Origin: DATGSL01 sp964645585
GTDB taxonomy: Bacteria > Verrucomicrobiota > Verrucomicrobiia > Opitutales > T3Sed10-336
NCBI GenBank assembly: GCA_964645585.1
Contig: CAZYAN010000053.1
Span: 1-26,149 of the forward strand
Reading direction: 5' to 3'
Length of the DNA stretch: 26,149 nucleotides
Shown here: positions 7,151 through 12,548 of the stretch, one piece after another
How positions within the stretch are numbered: position 1 is the stretch's first letter
How the letters are laid out: each line of letters begins with the position of its first letter
Program-made: the position numbers and the translations under genes
Notes under the pieces: generated by a model
Seen by the model: the letters and a program-made list of their open reading frames with translations, nothing else
Database searches by the model: none
What the model was told of the DNA's origin: nothing

Positions 7151-8103
7151 TTATTCGCCTGCGCGACCGCAGGTTCGCCTTTCATCAAATTGATCAGATT
7201 CCGCGTCGCCATCGTGGCTTGGCGGACGACGCTTTCGTAGGTCCGCGATCCGATGTGCGGAGTCAGCACCGTGTTCGGCGTGCGGAACAACGGATGGTCC
7301 GCCGGCGGAGGCTCCACATCGAGAACGTCCGCGCCATAGCCGCCCACCTGCCCGCTGTTCAATCCCGCTACCATCGCCGCTGTATCCACAAGTTCCCCAC
7401 GTGCGCAGTTGAGAATAACGACCCCCTTTTTCGCGGTTTTCAAGCTCTCCGCGTTGATCATGTGGCGCGTCTGATCGGTCAAATTCGTGTGCAGACTGAT
7501 CACGTCGGCACTGGAGATCGCCGATGCGATCGACTCGGCGCGCTCAACTTGGTGCGCCGCGGCAAAAGCTTCATCCCAATACACGTCGTAAGCGATGATC
7601 TCCATGCCGAACGCCCTCCCACGAATGGCAACCTCCTTGCCAATCCGTCCCAAGCCAATGATTGCGAGCTTCTTACCGAAGAGTTCATGACCGGTCAATC
7701 GCTTCCACTCACCGGCTTTGACATGATTGCACTCGGTCACGATGTGACGATAGAGGCTGATCAAAAGCCCAAACGTGTGCTCAGCGACCGTCGTGTGATT
7801 GACCCCCGGACAGAAGCCGATCGGGATTTTCTTTTCCGTCGCAGCGTCGACATCGATCTTGTCCAGACCGATTCCATACTTGCTGATTACTCGCAGCCGG
7901 GGCAGAGCCTTTTCGATGACTTTGCGCGTGATCTCGTCGTCTCCGCACAGAAACGCGTCAAAATCCCCCGCCAGCTCGAGCATCCGCGATTCGGGAAGCG
8001 GCCCCCGCTCACGCACAATTTCGAAACCTGCCGATTCAAGCAGGCGATGATGGTCGCCCGGCGTGTCCTGGTACGAAGTGGTCGTCAATAAAACTCGATC
8101 CAT
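7144..8103 (-). CDS. D-2-hydroxyacid dehydrogenase (phosphoglycerate dehydrogenase family)
   Basis: 319 residues. Two-domain D-isomer 2-hydroxyacid dehydrogenase: catalytic N-terminal part, NAD-binding Rossmann motif 'IIGLGRIGKEVAIRG' (about residues 147-162) with 'IIAYD' after it, and the complete catalytic set Arg235 ('NCARGELVD'), Glu264 ('DVLDVEPP') and His283 ('TPHIGS'). At 319 residues it lacks the ACT domain of full-length SerA, so it is more likely a catabolic or glyoxylate/hydroxypyruvate-type enzyme than serine biosynthesis. The ATG at 8103 follows CGGAG at a loose ~10-nt spacing. It is the first gene of a three-gene operon with an Ldh-family dehydrogenase and a PfkB kinase. D- and L-specific dehydrogenases side by side can epimerise a hydroxyacid through its 2-oxo form (inference). 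Confidence 0.9.
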   Translation of the reverse strand: MDRVLLTTTSYQDTPGDHHRLLESAGFEIVRERGPLPESRMLELAGDFDAFLCGDDEITRKVIEKALPRLRVISKYGIGLDKIDVDAATEKKIPIGFCPGVNHTTVAEHTFGLLISLYRHIVTECNHVKAGEWKRLTGHELFGKKLAIIGLGRIGKEVAIRGRAFGMEIIAYDVYWDEAFAAAHQVERAESIASAISSADVISLHTNLTDQTRHMINAESLKTAKKGVVILNCARGELVDTAAMVAGLNSGQVGGYGADVLDVEPPPADHPLFRTPNTVLTPHIGSRTYESVVRQATMATRNLINLMKGEPAVAQANKW

Positions 8104-8162
8104 AAGAGAAGACTCCGAAAAAACGAAACCAATTAGTTACTCGGGTCCAAGCCCGAAACGCA

Positions 8163-8192
8163 AGTATGATTTCGGCGGAACCCGCCCGTCAA
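8163..8192 (-). promoter_or_regulatory. Candidate sigma-70 promoter of the dehydrogenase/kinase operon
   Basis: On the minus strand TTGACG (8192-8187, 5 of 6 matches) is followed by an 18-nt spacer and CATACT (8168-8163, 4 of 6). The spacer contains the small inverted repeat GGCGG-GTT-CCGCC. The predicted leader to the ATG at 8103 is about 50 nt and includes a TCGGG...CCCGA stem at about 8140-8155. Confidence 0.45.
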
Positions 8193-8220
8193 TGCAATCT
8201 TGAGCGCGCCGCAGCGGTTT

Positions 8221-8296
8221 CAACCACAACGATCACAAAGAAGCACAAAGATGGAAGGAACCTTCTCGTCTTGTGCTCTTTCCCCTTTGTGGTTGA
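8221..8296. repeat. CACAAAG-type imperfect inverted repeat at an operon boundary
   Basis: The element begins CAACCACAA and ends TTGTGGTTG (9-bp perfect outer arms). Inside are CACAAAG / AGCACAAAGA on one side and TCTTGTGCTCTTT on the other, with GAAGG-AA-CCTTC at the tip, so the 76 nt can fold into one long hairpin with small bulges. It lies 52 nt downstream of the last VOC gene stop (8349) and upstream of the promoter of the next operon on the same strand, so it could end or trim the VOC transcript. The rest of the 245-nt spacer holds the promoter described separately. Confidence 0.6.
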
Positions 8297-8348
8297 TTCA
8301 ATCCGCAGCCCGAGCAGGCCCTTTCGATGCCGCGAGCGGAAAACGACC

Positions 8349-8852
8349 TTACTCCCCCGCGCAGGCGCGGTTGAGTTCAGCCAAATCCAGCTTCTTCATC
8401 GGGCCCATCGCCTTCATGACACGCTTCGTCTTCTCGGAATCAGGATCGGTCATCATCTCGACCAACGCCGCTGGGAAAATCTGCCAGGTCACCCCGAACT
8501 TGTCCTTCAACCAGCCGCATTGCTGCGCATCTTCGTCCCCGCCTTCGGAAAGTCGGGCCCAATAATAATCGATTTCCTGCTGCGTTTCGCACGGAACTTG
8601 AAACGAGACGGCTTCGTTAATCTGATATGCTGGCCCGCCATTTAAAGCCGTAAATCGCTGGCCGTCGAGGTCGAACACGACCATCATCACACTGCCAGCC
8701 TGCCGGCCATGATACTCCTGTCCTTCCTCGCTGTAATACGAAACATCGATGATTGTCGAATTCGGGAAAATCCCGGTGTAATATTCTGCCGCGGCTTCCG
8801 CTTCTCCGTTGAACCAGAGACACGGGACGATCATTCCCGGTTTCAATTTCAT
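8349..8852 (-). CDS. VOC-superfamily protein, PhnB / 3-demethylubiquinone-9 3-methyltransferase-like
   Basis: About 167 residues from the ATG at 8852. I chose this start over the longer open frame (to 8990) because the family begins at 'KLKPGMIVPCLWFNGEAEAA', because GAAAGGA lies about 6 nt upstream, and because the upstream extension would overlap the DUF899 remnant. Typical segments: 'CLWFNGEAEAAAEYYTGIFP', 'GSVMMVVFDLDGQRFTALNGG', 'DKFGVTWQIFPAAL' and the C-terminal 'MKAMGPMKKLDLAELNRA'. Despite the old family name these proteins are not shown to be methyltransferases; they are glyoxalase-fold proteins of mostly unknown substrate. The ATG overlaps the stop of the upstream gene (ATGA), implying translational coupling. 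It is the last gene of the TetR-VOC-DoxX operon. Confidence 0.85.
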   Translation of the reverse strand: MKLKPGMIVPCLWFNGEAEAAAEYYTGIFPNSTIIDVSYYSEEGQEYHGRQAGSVMMVVFDLDGQRFTALNGGPAYQINEAVSFQVPCETQQEIDYYWARLSEGGDEDAQQCGWLKDKFGVTWQIFPAALVEMMTDPDSEKTKRVMKAMGPMKKLDLAELNRACAGE

Positions 8853-9121
8853 TTCGTTCCTTTCGCAGTGTCGCAGCATCCGGACTTCACCGCCGCCGCT
8901 TCGTATTGATCGTGCAACCGCACCCAATCCATGGTGCGATGCTCGTTCCGGCCTCGCGGTGTCAAATCGAGCAGGTTGTGGGCGCCGCATAAAATATCCA
9001 CGCCCCGGGCGTAGGCAGAATAGGTGTGAAAAATCTCTCCCGCCTCGTTTTTGAAAAAGACACTGATTCCGTGATGCTCTTCACCGGCATCGGCACTGTC
9101 GATTTCATGAAAGTTATACAT
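8849..9121 (-). pseudogene. DUF899 family protein, C-terminal remnant
   Basis: A 90-residue open frame that matches only the end of DUF899 (thioredoxin-like) proteins: 'GISVFFKNEAGEIFHTYSAY', 'ARGVDILCGAHNLLDLTPRG' and 'MDWVRLHDQYE' (recognised from family memory). Full-length members are about 220-260 residues; here the thioredoxin-like N-terminal two thirds is missing. In-frame sequence upstream meets a TAG ten codons before the ATG, and the VOC gene at 9156 leaves no room for the rest. The likeliest reading is an internal deletion that left an expressed remnant. Against simple decay: the frame is intact and its TGA overlaps the next ATG (ATGA), so it may persist because it couples translation of the following VOC gene. 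Confidence 0.75.
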
Positions 9122-9155
9122 ACATATCTGCTCATTGGAATCTGCCTTTCTCTAA

Positions 9156-9617
9156 CTACTGCACGTGCTGCTTCCCAGCGTTTTCCATGAACTCACGGGC
9201 CCGCCGGTCGATTTCGTCTTTGGAAACATCCTCGATATGCGTCGCGAACGACCACTGGTTTCCCCAGCGATCTCTGACGCAACTGTAACGGTCTCCCCAA
9301 AACATGTCGGTCGGTTCCATGATGACCGTTGCGCCCGCATCGACCGCACGGCGAAAGAACTCGTCACAATCGTCCAAATACAAAAACAGCGCGCCCGGCG
9401 TCGGCCCCATCCCGTCGCATGCCTCGCCAATCATCACTTTCGAGTCACCGATGCGAACTTCCGCATGCATGATCGCGCCATCGGGTCGCGTGATGTATTC
9501 GGCCCGCTTCGCATCGAGCACCTGCTCCATGAAATCGATCAGCGCGGCCGCGTCTTTGACGCTTATCACGGGCGTTACGGTGTGGTAGCCGCTGGGAATT
9601 GGGTTTGGTTTGTTCAT
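9156..9617 (-). CDS. VOC-superfamily protein, PhnB/YP_ glyoxalase-like (COG2764 type)
   Basis: 153 residues. Starts 'PIPSGYHTVTPVISVKDAAA' and has 'DGAIMHAEVRIGDSKVMIGE' (about 46-65), 'LFLYLDDCDEFFRRAVDAGA', 'MFWGDRYSCVRDRWGNQWSF' and 'ATHIEDVS', which together are the standard pattern of the PhnB-like branch of the VOC (glyoxalase/bleomycin-resistance) superfamily. Several members of this branch are annotated as glyoxalases or antibiotic-binding proteins; no substrate can be inferred here. A good ribosome-binding site (AGGAAAAATT-ATG) marks the start. It lies 14 nt after the DoxX gene in the same operon. Confidence 0.88.
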   Translation of the reverse strand: MNKPNPIPSGYHTVTPVISVKDAAALIDFMEQVLDAKRAEYITRPDGAIMHAEVRIGDSKVMIGEACDGMGPTPGALFLYLDDCDEFFRRAVDAGATVIMEPTDMFWGDRYSCVRDRWGNQWSFATHIEDVSKDEIDRRAREFMENAGKQHVQ

Positions 9618-9631
9618 AATTTTTCCTGATT

Positions 9632-10078
9632 TTACGTTCGGTTTTCATTGGCAGCTGCTGCTCTCGAAGATTGCGAGAGCCGCGACTGATTGGAGAATTC
9701 GATCCGCGGCGACAGCAGTCGCCGGTAATGCGCCCAGCAGGCGTATATGAGAAAGAGGTGGGCGACGATCATCACAATTGCCATCGGCAATCCGGTCGGG
9801 TCCAAAAAGAGATGAACCATGAGAATGTTTACTGTGATCGGAATCAGCACGATCGTCGCCAGCGGAACAAAGAAGCCGATGACCAGCGCGAGGCCGCAGA
9901 GGAGTTCCGTCGTCTTCAATAAAGGAAAGAAATATTTGGATGCCGCGAGACCGGTATTGAACGCGAGGATATCTCCTTCCATCTCCGGGACCGGTATGAG
10001 GTCGAGGAAAAAGCTGACCGACGCAAATAGAAACAGAAGCCCCAAGAGGATCCGTACAAGAATCACAGCAATCTTCAT
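9632..10078 (-). CDS. DoxX-family integral membrane protein
   Basis: 148 residues with four predicted membrane helices: about 3-25 ('VILVRILLGLLFLFASVSFF'), 53-72, 75-92 and 98-115. The N-terminal 'RILLGLLFLFASVSFF' and the middle 'PLLKTTELLCGLALVIGFFV' are typical of DoxX-like proteins; the C-terminal ~35 residues are a polar tail rich in Ser, Arg and Ala. DoxX proteins are inner-membrane proteins that have been linked to redox and stress responses and often occur beside VOC, SRPBCC and TetR genes; a precise reaction is unknown. The ATG overlaps the stop of the upstream VOC gene (TCATGA), and GGGAG stands about 9 nt before it, showing translational coupling. Confidence 0.85.
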   Translation of the reverse strand: MKIAVILVRILLGLLFLFASVSFFLDLIPVPEMEGDILAFNTGLAASKYFFPLLKTTELLCGLALVIGFFVPLATIVLIPITVNILMVHLFLDPTGLPMAIVMIVAHLFLIYACWAHYRRLLSPRIEFSNQSRLSQSSRAAAANENRT

Positions 10079-10539
10079 GACTTGGCGCTCCCTTCTGGCT
10101 TGGCTTTCTCCGCCTGTTCTCCGCTCGCGTCGTCAGCCCAGAGCGGATCCCAAATGTGACCGTCCAGATCTTCAAAGGCCCATTCATACATCCACCCGTG
10201 ATCAGTCGGCCGCTCGTTTGGTATTCGTCCACCGGCCGCCGCTGCTTTTCGAACCATATTATCCACGGCCTCGCGACTCGCGAGCTGCACGGCCACCATC
10301 GTTTCACTTTGACGTGTCGCGTCACAGATCATCTTGGACGTGAAGGTCTGATAAAACTCCTCGACGAGGAGCATCGCGTACATGTTCTCGCCAAGAACGA
10401 GACAGGCAGCATTGGCATTCGTAAAACGGGTGTCGAAGGTAAACCCCAGTTCCTTAAAGAACCCGATCGATTGGTCGAGGTTCTTGACCGGCAGATTGAC
10501 GAATACTCCTTTTATCATCGGTCCATTTCGTTGGAGCAT
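10075..10539 (-). CDS. VOC-superfamily protein (glyoxalase/bleomycin-resistance fold)
   Basis: 154 residues. 'GVFVNLPVKNLDQSIGFFKE' followed by 'LGFTFDTRFTNANAACLVLG', then 'MYAMLLVEEFYQTF' and, near the C terminus, 'MYEWAFEDLDGHIWDPLW', are hallmarks of a common VOC subfamily. The first metal-ligand position (usually His or Gln in glyoxalase I) is Asn or Val here, so a classical metal-dependent glyoxalase I activity is doubtful. The ATG directly follows the upstream TAA (adjacent codons); a second ATG at 10518 ('MIKGVFVN') fits the family N terminus better. The last residues are a charged tail (EQAEKAKPEG). Part of the TetR operon. Confidence 0.87.
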   Translation of the reverse strand: MLQRNGPMIKGVFVNLPVKNLDQSIGFFKELGFTFDTRFTNANAACLVLGENMYAMLLVEEFYQTFTSKMICDATRQSETMVAVQLASREAVDNMVRKAAAAGGRIPNERPTDHGWMYEWAFEDLDGHIWDPLWADDASGEQAEKAKPEGSAKS

Positions 10540-10965
10540 TTATCCGGCGTCCGTATCGATCTCGTAAACACCGAAAGTATTCCCTTCCGGATCGATGAAA
10601 TACCCCTGCCAGCACGTGCCAGGAACAGCAAATTTCGGAAGGGCGACCCTTCCGCCGAGCTCACTGATCCTCGCTGCGGTTTTGTCGAAGTTTTCGACGA
10701 GGATGGAGCAAACAAACGCATTCGTGCCCGATGCCTCAGGCGGCGGGGAAGCCGGGCGCTTCAAAAGCCCTCCGCGCGCGCCCCGTGCGTTGATCCGCCA
10801 GTATTCAATCGGCATCCCGGGCGCTCGCTCAAATTGCCACCCGAAGAGTTTTTTGTAGAACTCCACGGCGCGACCCGGATCGTCCGCCTGGATTTCAAAG
10901 TAACTCGGCCCGCCGTTAAACGGGAGCGCGGATGGATCGATTTGCTGACATGTTTGGTCACTCAT
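10540..10965 (-). CDS. VOC-superfamily protein (COG3324-like)
   Basis: 141 residues. 'GGPSYFEIQADDPGRAVEFY' with 'KKLFGWQFERAPGMPIEYWR' (about residues 18-57), 'ILVENFDKTAARISELGGRV' and 'PGTCWQGYFIDPEGNTFGVY' (about 113-132) are the pattern of small two-module VOC proteins that often pair with TetR or ECF sigma regulators. No enzymatic activity can be deduced. The ATG lies 22 nt after the TetR stop; no strong Shine-Dalgarno site is visible. The gene is first after the regulator and is followed directly by the next VOC gene. Confidence 0.87.
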   Translation of the reverse strand: MSDQTCQQIDPSALPFNGGPSYFEIQADDPGRAVEFYKKLFGWQFERAPGMPIEYWRINARGARGGLLKRPASPPPEASGTNAFVCSILVENFDKTAARISELGGRVALPKFAVPGTCWQGYFIDPEGNTFGVYEIDTDAG

Positions 10966-10987
10966 AAATTCGCGGGTTTCGCGCGCG

Positions 10988-11638
10988 TCAGGTGCCGGGC
11001 TTCTCGGTCGGGTTCCGCAGGAACAGGCTGTCGATGTAATTTTTCGCGTGCTTCAGATTGTTCACTGCAATCTCCGGTTCATTCCGCGTCTTGGCAACCA
11101 GCAGGGAGCCTTGCCAGAGGCTGTTCAGCATCCACCCCACCTGCTCGGGATTGAAGTCAGTTCGGATCGGATGCACCGCTTTGGCAGCCCGGAGCAGGCC
11201 CGCGACAAAATTCGTCCAGCCGCCGAGCGCCGCGCAGCACGATTCACGCACTCCCTGGCGGACAAGGGCGACTTCTTGCGAGACCATCCCGAGCAAGCAG
11301 GAAAGGATACCGTCGGGGGGATTGCGCAGGCTAGCGATCAACCCATCGATCATCCGGTTAAGCTGCGCAAGCGGGTCTCCCCCGCCCTGTCCGATGTCGC
11401 GCCGATACCCTTCCACACGTTGCCTGCACCATTCCTGAAGCGCGGCCACCGAAAGTTCCTCCTTTGAGGAGAAGTGATGAAAAAAGGCCCCCTTTGTCAC
11501 CCCGGCCTGCTCGCAAATATCCCCGACTGAGGTCGCGCCGAACCCTTGTCGCCGCATCAGCACAATGGCGGCGTCCAGCAGCTTCCGCCGCGTCACCTCG
11601 GGCGCCCGCACCTTGCCGCTCTGTTCCAAACTTTTCAT
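10988..11638 (-). CDS. TetR/AcrR-family transcriptional repressor
   Basis: 216 residues. The N-terminal HTH is clear: 'TRRKLLDAAIVLMRRQGFGA' then 'TSVGDICEQAGVTKGAFFHH' and 'FSSKEEL' (about residues 16-63), the TetR_N signature. The C-terminal helical domain ('MIDGLIASLRNPPDGILSCL', 'VRQGVRESCCAALGGW', 'QVGWMLNSLWQGSLLVAKTR') resembles the NemR/AcuR-like C-terminal class, whose members often sense reactive electrophiles; three to four cysteines are present (Cys42 in the HTH, one near 130 and a CysCys pair near 150). A palindrome over the promoter and ATG suggests autorepression. It heads an operon of four VOC genes, DoxX and a DUF899 remnant. Ligand unknown. Confidence 0.92.
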   Translation of the reverse strand: MKSLEQSGKVRAPEVTRRKLLDAAIVLMRRQGFGATSVGDICEQAGVTKGAFFHHFSSKEELSVAALQEWCRQRVEGYRRDIGQGGGDPLAQLNRMIDGLIASLRNPPDGILSCLLGMVSQEVALVRQGVRESCCAALGGWTNFVAGLLRAAKAVHPIRTDFNPEQVGWMLNSLWQGSLLVAKTRNEPEIAVNNLKHAKNYIDSLFLRNPTEKPGT

Positions 11639-11655
11639 ACCTACCGGTTGGTATG
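11636..11655. promoter_or_regulatory. Palindromic operator for the TetR-family repressor
   Basis: CATACCTACCGGTTGGTATG is a 20-bp palindrome with one mismatched symmetric pair (CATACC-n-ACCGGT-n-GGTATG). Size and form are typical of TetR-family sites. It overlaps the -10 box, the expected transcription start and the ATG of the regulator gene itself, so repressor binding would block the whole operon. That the neighbouring TetR protein binds it is inference. Confidence 0.7.
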
Positions 11656-11681
11656 CTCTAATTAACCGCTAAGCCTGTCAA
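11653..11681 (-). promoter_or_regulatory. Promoter of the TetR-VOC-DoxX operon
   Basis: Minus strand: perfect TTGACA (11681-11676), 17-nt spacer, then GAGCAT (11658-11653, a weak -10). The predicted start point is only about 8 nt before the ATG at 11638, so the mRNA would be nearly leaderless. The operator palindrome overlaps the -10 box. Confidence 0.5.
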
Positions 11682-11865
11682 TCCCATTGAACCATTTTTT
11701 TGCCACCATCCCCCCCTCCGAATGATTCAGAAACAGGCCGGGGCATCAAGTCGTGTGGACGGATTCCAACGAGGCGACGGTATGGCTTCCGCTGATTGCT
11801 TCTGAATCACTTCCCCCGATCCCTCCAGGCCCGAAGAAGACAGTCGGGTTTTCCTCCAAGTGGAA

Positions 11866-11894
11866 TTGACGGCGACGGACGGCGCCGCGATTCT
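11866..11894 (+). promoter_or_regulatory. Possible promoter of the SRPBCC gene
   Basis: TTGACG (11866-11871, 5 of 6) is followed 17 nt later by GATTCT (11889-11894, 3 of 6); an alternative -10, TAGAAT, is at 11911-11916 but has no good -35. The rest of the 296-nt spacer (11639-11934) holds the TetR promoter/operator and a 10-bp inverted repeat, TGATTCAGAA at 11723-11732 with its complement at 11800-11809. Confidence 0.3.
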
Positions 11895-11934
11895 TTCTGA
11901 AGTTCATACGTAGAATCATCACCCCCCGAACGTC

Positions 11935-12387
11935 ATGTCTATGTCTACACATACCATTCGCCTTCACCGCGTCTTGCGCGCGGCGCCGGATAAAGTCTAC
12001 CGCGCCTTTATCGACGGACCCGCTCTCGCCAAATGGTCTCCGCCGTCCGGGTTCACCGCGACCATGCACGAGATCCATGCTGAAGTGGGCGGCGGCTATC
12101 GCATGTCCTTTACCAACTTCACGACCGGAAACAGCCACTCCTTTCGCGGCCGCTTTTTGGAACTCGTCCCCTTTGAACGTATTCGTTACTCGGATACTTT
12201 TGAAGACGAGAACTTGCCGGGCGAAATCATGGTCACGGTTGACCTGAAAGCGGTTTCTGTCGGAACAGACCTTCGGATCGTGCAAGAAGGAGTGCCAGGC
12301 GTCATCCCCGAAGAAGCGTGCTACCTGGGCTGGCAAGAGTCCCTCAATCAGCTGGCACAGCTCGTCGAGCCGAATATTCCCGACTGA
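11935..12387 (+). CDS. SRPBCC-fold protein, AHSA1 (START-like) family
   Basis: 150 residues. Typical AHSA1-like bacterial protein: 'IRLHRVLRAAPDKVYRAFID' with 'GPALAKWSPPSGFT' (about 8-41), 'GGGYRMSFTNFTTGNSHSFR' (about 57-76), 'LVPFERIRYSDTFED' and the C-terminal 'CYLGWQESLNQLAQLVEP'. These have a deep hydrophobic ligand pocket; biochemical roles are mostly unknown. They co-occur widely with VOC, DoxX and YciI-type genes. Here the gene is divergent from the TetR-VOC operon, which suggests shared regulation or a shared stress function (inference). The ATG at 11935 has a second ATG two codons on (11941); neither has a clear Shine-Dalgarno site. Confidence 0.88.
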   Translation: MSMSTHTIRLHRVLRAAPDKVYRAFIDGPALAKWSPPSGFTATMHEIHAEVGGGYRMSFTNFTTGNSHSFRGRFLELVPFERIRYSDTFEDENLPGEIMVTVDLKAVSVGTDLRIVQEGVPGVIPEEACYLGWQESLNQLAQLVEPNIPD

Positions 12388-12413
12388 TCGTCCGGGTGCT
12401 CGAGTGCGCAATC

Positions 12414-12460
12414 AAAAACCGGCCCCCGATCGATACTCATCCAGCGGAAACGGGTACCGG
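12414..12460 (-). terminator. Rho-independent terminator of the TolC-like gene
   Basis: Minus strand: CCGGTACCCG and CGGGGGCCGG pair over 10 positions (one wobble, one mismatch) around a 27-nt loop and are followed at once by TTTTTG (+ strand A tract 12414-12418). It lies about 90 nt after the TolC-like stop codon. Between them, at 12507-12538, are three near-copies of CCGAAACTCC of unknown meaning. Confidence 0.5.
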
Positions 12461-12548
12461 CGCCGCCGAACGGCTCTTTGGCCAGATTCCGCAACAAATG
12501 CGAGTCCCGAAACTCCCCGTCCGAAACTCCGAAACACCGGCCACTGGC

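Noticed and set aside
8853..8990. N-terminal extension of the last VOC gene up to 8990
   Set aside because: The extension is arginine-rich and unlike the family, overlaps the DUF899 frame, and a good ribosome-binding site precedes the ATG at 8852.
11723..11866. Stop-to-stop frame of about 47 codons in the TetR-AHSA1 spacer that reads like protein
   Set aside because: No ATG, and only an internal GTG without a ribosome-binding site; too short to separate from chance, although it could be a gene remnant.
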